A stretch of DNA of 64,000 nucleotides from Gonapodya prolifera JEL478. Lineage: Eukaryota > Monoblepharomycota > Monoblepharidomycetes > Monoblepharidales > Gonapodyaceae. Numbering within the stretch: position 1 is the stretch's first letter; every line of letters starts with the position of its first letter. The position numbers and the translations under genes are program-made. The stretch covers positions 119,094 through 183,093 of the forward strand of contig KQ965832.1 in NCBI GenBank assembly GCA_001574975.1, given 5' to 3'. The notes under the pieces are model-generated. The model did not search any database. It was given only the letters and a program-made list of their open reading frames with translations, and was not told the origin of the DNA. Of this stretch, positions 42,944 through 54,758 are shown one piece after another.

Positions 42944-44793
42944 TCACGCGTCCACCTTCCCCTCCCCATCTTGATCTATCCCTTCCAACTTACTCCACTC
43001 CCTCTCCAGTCCCATTTTCACCACATCCCCACCCTCCCTCAACTTCACAAACACCCAATACATGGGGATGAGCAGCACAGCAAATCCGCTTATGACAAAG
43101 CTCATGGTCAAGAACGAAGACGCCTGGTAGATGGTGCCAGCCGCCACGGGACCAAGGAGCATTCTGATGGAACCAGCGGTGTTGTTTAGGGCGTCGAGTT
43201 TGCCGGTCGCACTGGGGGGAGCGAGGGGAATGAGTTCTGACCTGGAGACGGAGGGGAGAACGGAAAGTTAATGTCACAATTGAGTCGGGCGAGGGGAAAG
43301 TTTGTTAGATACGGGTCGACGAATGACTGACATCATCGGCACTTGGACGGCAATGACAAAGAACCCAAGCAAGAACGAGACCACTGCGAGCTACTCACAT
43401 GAGAAACACAGTACATAAGCTATGTACCCAACTATGATATGGTCGAAACTCACCGTGGCGTAAGATTTCGCAACAGCCATGAACGGAGCAATGATGGCCA
43501 CAGCCACAAGAGACGGAATGATCACGACTGTCGCACCGAATTTGTCCCTCAGCACACCAGCGGCTGGTCCTGAGATGAGTCCTGAAGCAACCTAGATAGC
43601 GACATTGTGCCGGCGGCCGCTTTGGTCAACCCAGGAGAGCAATAAACGTCAGGAAACGTTGTACGCTCCACTCACAATCGCCAAACTAATAAGCCCCACC
43701 GTTCCACTCTAAGCCCCAAATTCCTTTTCTAAGAACAGCGGCAGAGTGGGCTCGTACACCATCAGCACTGCCCCAATAATTGCGCTCACGGCGTTCAACA
43801 TGATGATCGCAGGGTCGCGGGCCAAGTCGAGGTAGGACTGGGACTGGACGCGGAGAGAGTTCCATGGGAGCCGGGTGCGCAGGAGTGGGCGGCGCGGTGG
43901 TGGGGGGCGGGAGTGGTCGGTCATAAGGGGAACTGCGGCCGCCGAGTCCGCTGATGTTTCGTCAATCGTGTTGGCCGATTTTATGGCGCTTGGCGTGGTT
44001 CCAGGAGGCTTTTCGACGACCAGAAACCGCGCGATCATGTCGATCACGATAAAGACCGCGCTGACGATGAATGGCGTCCAGTAGCCTGCGAACTCGTATA
44101 ACGCGCCGCCAACTGGGAGGCCAATACCGTGCCTGAAGGTTGAAGGCAGAGCAAGGTTGATTGTAACATTGTCTCCCGCAGAGGGAGGAGGCCGGAGGTC
44201 GCAATTTTGATGAGGACGCACCGATAGAGAACCCGGCCATCGCAGTCCCAAACACCGCGCCCAGCTCTTCGTCCAGGTACACGTCGCCCAAAAGTGCCAA
44301 TCCGAGCGTCCATACGGCAGCGGCAGAGACACCCTGTAAGATCCGCGCGAGGAAAAGCATGGTAAGGTTTGTTGCGGCGGCGAACATGACAGAATGCATT
44401 TGTAGACCCGAAGGTTCATAACGTCGGCGCCCCGGAAAGGAGGAGACTTTTCAAGCGGTTACTGATGGCAACCATGCCGGCGAACAGGCCCAAAATCTAG
44501 TACAGGGAGAGTAAGGATGAGTGTGGCAACGATCAATGCTCGCCCTCATTCTCTGTCCACCCGTCGGCGACCCCCGGACGTCTTTCACTGGGAGTGCCCA
44601 CCATCGGCCACATCCGATTCGCCATTCTGTCCGAGACCCATCCAAAAATGGGACTCGACACAAGCTGTGCGACCGCGTACGACGCAAGTAATGCTCCCAA
44701 GAGGGCCGAGTTTGCCTGCGCGTCGGCCTGGTTGCCGATGTTAAGCCGGTCGAATATGAAGGGCGTGAGGGGGATCACGACTGGGCCGATCAT
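42944..44793 (-). pseudogene. DHA1-type MFS transporter, copy 1, decayed
   Basis: Exons match the intact copy 2 that follows, read right to left: MIGPVVIPLTPFIFDRLNIG with the family motif A (FGWVSDRMANRMWPM), then LFLARILQGVSAAAVWTLG, GGALYEFAGYWTPFIVSAVF, EPTLPLFLEKEFGA and the last spans ending GKVDA at 42944. Two defects are visible. The first exon with membrane span 1 is missing upstream of 44793. A TAG at about 43709 falls where copy 2 has Gln after EFGA. It therefore encodes no full transporter. Confidence 0.75.
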
Positions 44794-45417
44794 ATATAGG
44801 TTTGATAGCTACTAGAACCGTGGATGGGCGAATCTCCTCTCAAAATGATCGGTGTTATCTTCCCCATTGCATTTTTTTTTTATATGTGAATCACCCTGAA
44901 GGAGACCTGGCCGATGAGGTCTCCGGCAACGCCGTCGCCAAAGTGTTGGCGAGGTTTTCAATTTCGAAAGGCCTCTTCGCAAGGGGAGTTCTCTGAGGGT
45001 TGCATTCTCTTACTAATGCAAAGGCGAACAAAATGCAAGTCGTAACAATCCCTTTGTCTAAAATATTTGGGGTCAGCCGCAACAAAATAGTCCTCTTCCA
45101 AGAGTGAGACCTCAGCGATAGCAGTGGCTTGCATCCCACAGCAACGTCACTGACTGCATGATTGCGTTACTGATCTCCAGACCCAATCCACTCCCATCCA
45201 CCGCACACAACCTGCCTGATTGCCTCCTCAAGACTCACTTTGCCTGGAAGACCGATGGATGTATTTATATGTCATTTTCGGAAATAATTCTGAGTTTGGA
45301 CAAGGTGAAAGTGGTGGACAGTTTATCGGCTAAGTGTAAAATCCATTTGTGAGGAGAAATGCTCTGTATACCGAGCAGCATTGATATCTGATGCTCTCCG
45401 ATGAGGTATACGGATCG
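44794..45417. other. Spacer between MFS copies 1 and 2
   Basis: About 620 bp. A TATATATAGG-like stretch lies near 44797 and a poly-T run at about 44872. A minus-strand ORF of 82 codons has no convincing motif. The lost first exon of copy 1 is not found here. Confidence 0.4.
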
Positions 45418-47419
45418 TCACGCATGCACCTTCGCCTCCCCGTCGCTTCCTTCCACCGCACTACCTCTCGCCTTCTCCAGCTCCTTCTTCACGGTTTCCC
45501 TGTCCTGCTTCAAAACTACGAACACCCAGTACATGGCTACTTGAAGTGCCGAAAGACCGCTCAAGACACAGCTCATGGTTAAGAACGAAGATACTTGGTA
45601 GATGGCGCCAGCGGCAATGGGCCCCACGAGCATCCCTATGGAATAGGCAATATTGTTGAAGGCAACCAATTTACCGGTCGCACTGGGAGGAGCAAGTGGG
45701 ATGAGTTCGGACCTGCCAAGCAGAGCACATGACGATCAGTGGGAAGTGTAGGCCATTTGACATGAACGTTCAATGTAGCTACGTACATGATCGGCGCTTG
45801 AATCGCAATGACAAAGAACCCAAGTAAGAAGGAAACCACCGCGAGCTGCAGCAATGACAGGCAGTGGCGCAGCCAAGGACACCAGTTAGCTTTACATCTT
45901 GCAATTGCATCTGTCCCCCGACGTAAACTTACTGTCGCATACGATTTCGCAACCGCCATCATCGGCGCAACAACGGCCACGGCCAAAAGTGACGGAATGA
46001 TCACGACCGTTGCGCCGAACTTGTCCCTCAGGGCGCCGGCAGCTGGTCCCGAGAAGAGTCCTGCGGAAACCTGAGTTGCATAATACATTGAGAGGTGTGC
46101 GCGTTCAGTCTCATTACATAACACAGTCGCCAACCAGCGCAGATGTCCACCACTCACAATCGCCAGGAAAATGAGCCCCACCGTGCCACTTTGAGCTCCA
46201 AACTCCTTTTCCAAATAGAGTGGTAAAGTGGGCTCATACGCCATGAGCACGGTGCCAATTATGGCGCTAACGGCGTTCAACATAAAGATTGCAGGGTCGC
46301 GTGCCATGTCGACGTACGAAGGGGAGGGGACCCGGAGAGAATTCCACGTGAGGGTGCGCAAGAGAGCTTTTCGGGGCGGGGGTCTGCATTGTTCGGTCGT
46401 GAGTGCAAGTGTAGCCATCGAGTCTGCCGCCGTCTCGTCGATCGTATCCGCCGAATTCAAGGCGCTGGATGCGACCCCGTGTGACTTTTCAACCACTAAA
46501 AATCGCGCGATCATGTCAATCACGATAAAGACTGCGCTGACGATAAAGGGCGTCCAGTAGCCTGCGAACTGGTACAGTGCGCCGCCGATTGGGAGTCCGA
46601 ATACAGTTCCTGCGGCAGTGCGGGAAACAAGGTTGATCATGCCGTGGTCTCCTGCAGGACGCCGCACTTTTGGCAATAACTCACCGATAGAGAACCCTGC
46701 CATCGCAGTCCCAAACGCCGTGCCCAGCTCTTCATCTGGGTACACGTCGCCCAACAGCGCGAATCCGAGCGTCCACACGGCAGCCGCAGAGACGCCCTGC
46801 AGGATCCGTGCGATGACCAGCATGGTGAAGTTTGTTGCGGCGGCAAACATTACTGCAGAAGGAGGGCACAGTGGAGGCGTATGTGAACTGAATAGACAGG
46901 AAGGAAAATGAGCAAGAGTTGGGCTTACTGATTGCGACCATGCCGGCGAATAGGCCCCAAATCTGGTGGCGCAGGGAGTTAGCAACTATGAATATCCAAT
47001 GGGCCTCCACCGAAACCCGACACGAGTACACACCATCGGCCACTTGCGATTCGTAATCCTGTCGCTCACCCATCCGAAAATGGGACACGACACCAGCTGC
47101 GCCGCCGCGTATGACGCGAGCAGCGCGCCCACGAGGGCCGAGTTTTCCTGTGCGTCGGAGGGGTTGCCAATGTTAAGGCGGGTGAATATGAAGGGCGTGA
47201 GGGGGATAACGACTGGGAGTGGTTGGGAGGGTGGAAGAGGTTGTGAGGCGGGGAATGGCGGGGAACGAATGTCGGATGATGATGGACTCCAAGCCCGCTG
47301 CGGGATGTAAAGGCCCGGTGTAATCACGTACTGGAGTAGCTCAGAACATCTGCGAAGAGTCCGAAGGTGACTACGAAGAGAACGTATTTCTTTGATGCGA
47401 GCAGTCCGGAGCGGTCCAT
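45418..47419 (-). CDS. DHA1-type MFS drug:H+ antiporter, copy 2 (intact)
   Basis: Twelve-span major facilitator. Exons (approximate): 47419-47332 (MDRSGLLASKKYVLFVVTFG, span 1), 47215-47037 (RLNIGN, then motif A FGWVSDRITNRKWPM), a small exon 46966-46929 (IWGLFAGMVAI), 46852-46685 (ARILQGVSAAAVWTLGFALL), 46612-46158 (LPIGGALYQFAGYWTPFIVS, central loop, LYLEKEFGAQSGTVGLI), 46072-45934, 45846-45786 and 45713-45418. The pattern ARILQGVSAA..WTLG and GWVSDR place it in DHA1, near vesicular-amine/multidrug antiporters. It should sit in the plasma or vacuolar membrane and export small molecules; substrate unknown. Flanked by two decayed copies of itself. Confidence 0.83.
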
Positions 47420-48204
47420 TGGAGCGAAGTGGAGCGTTTGGACTTCAAATCCGTGACGACCCTGGGCACCAGCAAAAGATCGTCAGCAAATGTCGCTCGA
47501 CATAGATATATCGCGGTGGGAGACGGGTTTTGTCACCCATTTCTCAGTCAAGTGGACTATGTGTATATTTATCTCGGTGGAGGGAAACCCCATCCAATAA
47601 TATATGCGCAGATACAGATAGCGCGGTGCAGTCGTCAAGATAACACAATGATTTTCTTCAATAAAAAGACAAATTATCTTATCAACAGAAGGTGCTTCCA
47701 TCCCATCACAGCTTCACTGACTGCATGATTGCGTCACTCCCGCGATAGTGTCCACCTCCCCCCTCTTCCACCGACCTCACACCCCACCAGACCCAAAATT
47801 GGGGGGAAAAACCACAGGAAGGATTTGTTCGCTGGCAGAATTAATTGCGAGTTTGCTAAAACCACCCAATTGGTGAGTTAATTCACCGAATATATGGTTA
47901 TAAATTTGGCCCCTTTCCCAACGTCTATCGTCAAACCACGAGCCGTACGTTCTCCGATTGCATTTCCATTTGCACACTGTCAAGCTGAGTGAGGCATGGA
48001 CTCTGCCCACTCTGCCTCACACGTCCAAGTCCACCAAGCAAAAGCCCGGCGAATATCGCCTCACTCAGCGGTCGCCTGTGGAACACACCCATCGACCTCG
48101 AAAAGCCGCCCAGTTCGATGGACACTTATCTAGTTCTTGAATCCACACTGCAGCAATGTCTCCCTTCGCGTCTTGGATCAACGTCCTCGGTGTCGTCGTC
48201 GCCC
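47420..48204. other. Spacer between MFS copies 2 and 3
   Basis: About 785 bp, AT-rich in the first half. Short plus-strand ORFs around 47958-48338 show no recognised motif. The 3' half of MFS copy 3 should lie here but does not. Confidence 0.4.
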
Positions 48205-49475
48205 TCATCTCCCTTTGGCCCTCGGCCGCAGCCGAGGGTCGGACGCGGTACTGTGAGTTCCGCTGGAACCCTCCCCGTTGTCCTCCTTATCCTTCACCAC
48301 CACACCCTCCTCGCCTCCATTCGCACCCTCGAGTGTAAGCCTCTCCTCACTCGCCTGAGTCACCGACGTCGCTGCACGATCCTTGACCGGCTTTTCGATC
48401 ACGAGGAGACGGGCAACCATATCACACACAATAAACGCCGCGCTCGCAATAAAGGGCGTCCAGTAGCCGGCGTACTGGTACAAAGCGCCGCCGATCGGGA
48501 GGCCGATGAGGGTTCCTGGGGGGAGGATGGGAGGATCGGGTGAGTTTTCCGTTTCATGAATCCCTATCCCACTCTCACAGTCACAGTCACTGCCCCCCAA
48601 CGCCCCCAGCACCCCGACAAGTCGGTCAGCGCTATCGCGCTTAAGCCTCGGGCTCCCACCTCCGTCCTTTGCAGGCCTCCGTACCCCTATCAGCCCCGCC
48701 GCCCCACCACAACTCACCAACACTAAACCCCGCCATAGCAACACCATACGCCTTCCCCAACTCCTCCTCCGGGTACACGTCCCCCAGAAACGCCAGGCCC
48801 AGGGTCCCCACGGTGGCGGCAGACACGCCTTGCAGAACGCGCGCAACAATGAGTGTGGCGAAGGATGTGGCGAGGGCGAATATGACTGCGTGGGGAAGAA
48901 AGAGGAGGGGCAAAGGTAAGGAAGGAAGCAAGGGGGAAAGGGAAGGATGGGGTACGTACTGACTGCGGCTCCTCCGGCGAAGAGACCCCACACCTACCCA
49001 CGAGGTGGTATCGCCACTTGTCAGGTTTCAACCTTACACCACGGTACATCAACCAAATGACTCACCATGGGCCACTTTCGATTACTGATCCGATCGCTGA
49101 CCCAGCCAAACAGCGGTGAGCAAATCAACTGCGCCGCAGCGTAGGACCCGAGCAGGACACCGACGAGCGCCGAGTTCTCTTGAGAGCCGGATTGGTTCCC
49201 GATGGAGAGGCGGTTGAATATGAAGGGCATGATTGGGATGTCGACTGTGGTGGTGGAAGAGACGGCGGCGGACACTGAGGGAGGGGGTGCCGTTTGCCGT
49301 AAGGGGCAGGGGGGATGGAAATAGAAATGGGGAAGCCGGGTGAGTACGGGACCCGCAAAAGGGAGCGTCTCCCCGCGCCTAGCGTACGCGAGTAAGACAA
49401 GACATCGGCAAACAGGCTCACAGTCACCACGAAAAGGGCGTAGGTCCTGCTGGCCAAGAAACTCGGGGGGCGCAT
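48205..49475 (-). pseudogene. DHA1-type MFS transporter, copy 3, C-terminal half missing
   Basis: Exons parallel those of copy 2: 49475-49392 (MRPPSFLASRTYALFVVTVS, FADVLSYS), about 49246-49064 (FNRLSIGN, FGWVSDRISNRKWPM), a small exon near 48990-48958 (VWGLFAGGAAV), 48883-48718 (ARVLQGVSAATVGTLGLAFL) and 48518-48205 (GTLIGLPIGGALYQYAGYWT, central loop). The frame then stops at 48205 after an Arg-rich end, before spans 7-12. No sequence for those spans is seen between here and copy 2. The product would be a half-transporter of six spans, so a pseudogene is most likely. Confidence 0.7.
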
Positions 49476-49870
49476 GCACGTTGGTTGGTGCTGGGAAGGT
49501 TAGGGTATGGTTTGAATGGCGGGCCGGATCCTGATTCCTATGTCGATGTAGGTGGAGTGCAATCGCCGGGGATGGGCGAGGCGATGCGATGCGAGGCGAG
49601 AGGTGATGGAGGGTCTGGCGAGGCAGGCGGGAGAAAGGGAGCGATGGTACGAGCGGGGGATTTCGAGATGACAAATGAAATTTGAGGCCTGACAAAGAAA
49701 TTGAGCCGCGGGTGGGAATTCAGCCGCGGCAGGATACGTGAGGCTTGGCGCGTGTACACGTTTGCAGGTTGCTGGCGACGTAGTGGCGATTCTAGTGGGG
49801 CTGACGGTTTAGTTGAGGTCATTGGTCTTTTAACACGTTCGAATACCAATGCTGGTGCATTCGTCACACA

Positions 49871-50562
49871 TCACACCAAAACCACGCCGTCCTCACCCGG
49901 TCCACCCCCGAAATCGGCCTCCGTGGCCAACAACAGCGATTCGGCAACGAATCCATCAGCGCTTGGATGGAGTGGCGACTGCAGCAGCACCATGCCCGGG
50001 TTACCCGGCACGAAGAAGGCCTTCGGTAGGTGGTCGCAGCGGGTAGGGAGGAGTTGTGCCGGACCACCCGCAGTATGGGGAGGAGAGTCAATGTCGAATG
50101 GGGTTTTGGGCGGTGGGTTCGTGGCGGTGGATGGCGATGGTGGCATACACGTCGCCAAGGACGACCTTCAACAAGCATCCCCCGGCCGCTCGCCTCCGGG
50201 TTCCTGATATCGAGCACACCGGACAAGTCCACGTCCGCATTGCGTTTCTTGAAACGCCTCTCCACCATACGGATCGGGGTGTGCGCTTGCGCTTTCTCCT
50301 CCCTCTCCGTTGCTACGTGGGAACGCGATTTCTTCTGCTTGCGATGCCGCCGGTCCAGCATCGAGGTCGTGTTGATTCTGGGGGCAATGTCCTGTGGGGA
50401 TGGTGCGAGTATGTGGACGTGGGCGGGTGGGCGAGAGAGAAGGAGAGGTTTGCGGAGAGTGCTGGAAGTACCTGTAAACGAGATCGCGAGAAATAAAGCC
50501 AGATCCACATTAAGCAGTGGAGGAAAAGGGCTGTGATTCAACATTCGAATTCTGGGCGCCAT
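49871..50562 (-). CDS. Hypothetical protein, possibly mitochondrial
   Basis: Two stretches of coding character lie in different frames. The upstream one (from about 50562) starts MAPRIRMLNHSPFPPLLNVD and contains the basic, charged segment TTSMLDRRHRKQKKSRSHVA, VERRFKKRNADVDLSGVLDI. The downstream one (50158-49871) has LLPTRCDHLPKAFFVPGNPG, FVAESLLLATEADFGGGPGE and ends DGVVLV. An intron or frameshift near 50150-50170 must join them. No family recognised. The exact start and splice are not settled. Confidence 0.4.
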
Positions 50563-50643
50563 AAATTTCGATCGGATCCATCCTTTTCTATCTTCTATAA
50601 CCCGCTACATGAACGATATAGAAAAATATTTGGCGAGGGTCCT

Positions 50644-52174
50644 TCACCGGGCTACCATGTCGGCCCACTGGCCCTTTTTCTGCGGCAAAGGCAAGAATTC
50701 TACGTGCGGCCCTCCGGCGAGGGGCGCAAATAACATGTCCTTCATACCCATCTGCGCGAGCGAGCTCGGGATAAGTGGAAGCACGAATTCGACGAGTGAT
50801 AGCACGTGAGCTGGCCACAGACTGTATTCGTTCATCACGTGCGAAGTTTTGATGAGTTCGTTCATACGCGCCTCCCGCATGGTTGAGTACTCTTCGCTGA
50901 TGCCGACGGCGTCGTCCAGAGAAAGGTGAGGTTCTTTGCAGAACTTGTGACGAGCGAGGGCGCGCACGAGAAGGTTGGCGAAAACAGCGGCACTCTCGAT
51001 CGCGCCGTTTCCTCCTTGTCCCGATGCTGGAGTCGGCTGGATCACGTTCATTTGAAACAGTTAGATTTTTGGGCAGTAAAATGTAAGAATGACAGTTCGC
51101 ACATGCATACCTTGTGAATAGAGTCACCAATCATCACAATCCTCTTGTACGCATACTTCGTGAACGAGCTCTCCTCAAGCGGCAAGTACGTGCCGATGAT
51201 CTTCCTATCCCAGATATTGCCAAACGTCGCCACTTCGTTGACCTTGTGATTCCGGTGGAACTCCGCGACTTGATCGCGATCCGCCTCGGTGAATTTCGGC
51301 AGGTCCGGGGCCGTGTAGACCTTGCCCAGACGTTTGAATATGAAGAAAAAGCAGCGCCCGTCTTTGCCTCCGACGGTCATCAGCTGCGATTGTTCCTGGT
51401 GTGCCATGTAGACGCCGCCCGCTTCGACGCCCGGGACGTCCTTTGCGATTCCAAACATTGCAGAGAAGGTCACCGTGATAGCTTTAGAAACAGAATGTGA
51501 AATTAGTATACAAAACCCCATGCTGCATCGAAACGTTTATAACAACAGACCTGTCTTCTCTCCCGGTGGGAGGAGGGTCGGGTCATCCTTTTCCATCGAC
51601 CTCCACATCTCCCCACGAACGAAACTGTGCACTCCATCTGCACCAACGACAACGTCGCCCGTGTAAACAGTCCCGTCAGCGCATGTGACGGTGACACCTT
51701 CATCCGTTTGATCGATGCTGTTAATCTTCACTTGCGTGAGCACCTTATCTTTGTTCGCGATGTTCTTGTGCAAGATTTGAATCAAGTACTGGCGATCCAA
51801 GAAGCAACTCGAGTATCCGTATCTGTATTCGAAGTGGAAGGAGGTGAGCCCGCTGTTACAGTATCAAACAAGTCTCTCACGACTCACGTTTCTTTCGCAA
51901 TATCTTTCTCATCAGGCGCCGGACGAGCGAGCGTCTTTCCACGTGACAACATGTACGTTTTAAAGGTGGGCACCGTTATTTCCATGATCTGCTCATAGAT
52001 GCCGAGCTGGTCGAGGATACGGAACCCGTTGGGCCAGAGACCGAGACTTGCGCCGACGGGAGGAGCGATATCGCGAGATTCGAGAACGACGTAGTCGATG
52101 CCAGCCTTTTCGAGCAGCAACGCTGTCGTCAAACCAGAGATACTGCCACCGACGATGATAGCTTTAAAGCCCAT
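50644..52174 (-). CDS. FAD-dependent monooxygenase (group A flavoprotein)
   Basis: Four exons, 52174-51888, 51822-51551, 51481-51111 and 51036-50644, giving 440 residues. The N-terminal Rossmann motif is [20 protein letters not shown]. The second motif is [13 protein letters not shown] (the DG motif, contacting FAD and NADPH). The third is [11 protein letters not shown], spliced to [16 protein letters not shown], the GD motif that binds the FAD ribityl chain; Asp-Ser-Ile-His replaces the usual Asp-Ala-Ala-His. The layout fits fungal enzymes that epoxidise or hydroxylate prenylated or aromatic compounds in secondary metabolism. No biosynthetic core gene is next to it, so its pathway is unknown. 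Confidence 0.83.
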
Positions 52175-52258
52175 GTTGCTTTAGGTTTTGGGTTTGGCTT
52201 TGGAATGGTGTTTTTGAATTGTGAAGCAAATTAATTATATTCCCGGACTTAACGGAAA

Positions 52259-52490
52259 GCGGCGCGGCAACACTAGGATTTGGCGTTTGACGCGACCGAC
52301 TTTTGCTTGTGAAACGACATTGAAAGGCGTTTGAACTAGAATTAGCCAAAGGACTAAGCAGGTTTTGATCCGCGGCGCGGCAACACAAGGATTTGACGTT
52401 TGACGCGACCGAGTTATTACCTGAGTCCTGAAACGACATGGAAAAGCGTTTGAACTGGAATTAGCCAAAGGTCTCAGCAGGGTTTGATCC
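52259..52490. repeat. Tandem duplication of 113 and 119 bp
   Basis: Unit 1 (52259-52371) and unit 2 (52372-52490) both begin GCGGCGCGGCAACAC and end TTTGATCC, sharing GTTTGACGCGACCGA, GAAACGACAT and AATTAGCCAAAGG in order. They lie about 85-315 bp upstream of the FAD monooxygenase start, in its promoter region. Confidence 0.8.
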
Positions 52491-53090
52491 TAACCCACAG
52501 CAGTTTTACAAAAAAGAGACCAACAGTGGACGAAAATTAGCACTGTTGCATTCGTAGTGAAAGCTACAAAGATAAGCCTCCAAGACTACACTATTACCGG
52601 CGATCAAGAGCTTCTACAGGTTCACGCCGCGACATCCACAAGCGCAATACTCGTACCTGAACATGGCGAGGGACCCGTATGTACCTGTCACATCCCAATA
52701 GAAAAACTTTCGACATTTGAAATTCACTTCAGAAAAGAAATCGAGACAAACATTTTCAGATCGCCCAGAACATTGCATATCGCTTGCCGCAAAAGACAAT
52801 TCAATGCCCATTGTTACCAGCTTCATACAAAGGGAGCAGGGGCCATGACGTGATTGCACTATCGAGTGGGGCTTGGGCAAAGCGTTTTTCGCCATGTTCA
52901 TTATCGAGGTTCAGTTCATGCGATACTTCCTTGCAAACTCACCAAACATTTCTTCCCGATTCTGTTCCAGGGGACTCTCCAGCACTTGAGAAGCTTTTTG
53001 AGTTTGATATATCAACGTGAACTTGTGTTTATGTTTATGTTTGTGTTTTTAGTTCAATTATTAATGCTTCAAGTGCCGCTAAACCACGAG
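52491..53090. other. Spacer, no supported gene
   Basis: About 600 bp between the repeat and the 3' end of the BCD1-like gene. ORFs on both strands are under 110 codons and lack motifs. Confidence 0.4.
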
Positions 53091-54758
53091 TCAAGTCACG
53101 ACACGCCCGCTCCCACACCCACCCCCCCCGAAATCAGCCTCCATAGCCCGCACCAACGCCTCGGCGTCGAAGCCTAACTCTCGCAAGTCCATCTCGACCA
53201 CTTCGCCCTGTTCCTGTTCCTCTTCGGGTTCATCTCCATCTCCCTCATCCCCCACCTCGGTGTCGGCGTCAGGACCAGCACCACCTGTGAACGTGAGTAC
53301 GTCGGGAAGGTCCGCGCCGGCGTCGTCATCCCCCTCATCTCCCTCCTCGTCATCCACGTCAGAAGACGAATGTGCGGGCCCGGCGGCGGCGGTGGTGGTG
53401 GCGGTGGTAGAGGGGTCCGACACGAGGACTTTATCCACGACGGTGTACACCTTCTTTCCACCGTCCTGCGACACGACGTGCACAAGTGTCTGCACCTGCG
53501 CTACATCGGCTTTTCCCTCCACCACGTCCACGTCCACGTCTTCCCCGGTACCAACGGGTATCTCCGGCGCGACAGGAGCAAGCAAAGGCCAAACATACAC
53601 CCTCGGAAACTCCACCACAACCTCTCCTCTCAACGCGCGCTCGAGCGTCGTGTCGGCGGGGACGCGGCGGAGGGTGACGAGGGGTTGGTGTGTAGCGGGG
53701 GAGCAGGAGGGGGAAGTGGCCCCGGCGGGAGGGAGGAGGAATGTGAGTGGGTGGGAAGGCGGGGTGGTGGAAAGCGAAGGGGGGTTGGAGGCGGAGGTAG
53801 AGGTCGGGGTGGACGAAGAGGGAAGGAGAGCAGCAGAGAGGGAGGAGAAGTGCTTCTGAACCCTTGCGAACGCCGCAACGAGGGGAGTTGTTGAGACGAC
53901 ACTGCGGCGCGTGAGCGTCGCGATCGATAGATGGCAGAGGAACAATCAGTGCCGACGAGGCAATATGCCCCAGAAAGGGAGATGCACGCACCCGTGTTGT
54001 AAAACCATCTCGCCTGTTGAAGTTAGGACCCATTCGACGGTCCATAGGAGTTCTGTTGTCTCGTTCTTACGGGTGGCTGGTGCGGTCTTTCCCTTGCTCT
54101 TGCCCTTGTGGCCCTTGTGCGGTTGTGTCTTCTGCGCCTGTGCATCACCCATGGTCACATCCGCATCCCCGACTCCCGCAGCTGTATTCCCACCACCACC
54201 ACCGCCACCACCAGCACTAGCACTCTTGACCCTCCTTACACCCGTCTGGTTCCTCACGCGCCTGCTCATCCCTGCGGGCATGATCCTCAACTCAACTCCC
54301 TGCGCCCTTGCGGCTGCGACGAGGGTGCTCAACTTGACGTGTGAGCGGGGTGGTTTTCGGCGGGTTCGCGGGTGGGCGGTGCCCGATGAAGGGGCGGGAG
54401 AGAAAGGGGAAGGTGAGGAGAAGGAGTTTGTGTGTGCAAGGGGGTTACGGGAAGTGGATGTGACGAGGCGGGAACCGTCTTCGAGGAATACGTAGTCTTT
54501 CGGTGTGGTTTCCGCAGTCAATCACCACCAGAGCGTAACCCCCAGTCCGCCCCACCACCTCCACTTACCACTAACGAGCGTATTGTCGTCGTACTCCGCC
54601 ATCGCCACAAACTTCGCTCTGTCCCTCTTTCCGTCGCACCCTGAACTCTTCTTGTGCGCAGAGACGCAGACGGCGGAACACGTGCGGGCGAGACAGCGCG
54701 GGCATTTGTACTTGGACGCGTGGAGGTGGCAGACAGAGCAGGTGGAGGGGGACGGCAT
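53091..54758 (-). CDS. BCD1: Box C/D snoRNP assembly factor BCD1-like (zf-HIT)
   Basis: Three exons, 54758-54569, 54496-53992 and 53901-53091, giving 501 residues. The N-terminal HIT-type zinc finger (CSVCHLHASKYKCPRCLART, CSAVCVSAHKKSSGC) is followed by FVAMAEYDDNTLVSDYVFLEDG across the first intron. The middle has LRIMPAGMSRRVRNQTGVRR and LLWTVEWVL, conserved in BCD1/ZNHIT6. The next exon has TTLERALRGEVVVEFPRVYV, the family's C-terminal core. The tail is very acidic and low-complexity. BCD1 is a nuclear factor needed to build box C/D snoRNPs, which methylate ribosomal RNA. Gly-rich and Ser/Pro-rich insertions make this protein longer than the yeast one. Confidence 0.88.

Noticed and set aside
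43709-44419. 236-codon minus-strand ORF as an independent protein
   Set aside because: It is exons plus read-through introns of MFS copy 1, ending at the premature stop.
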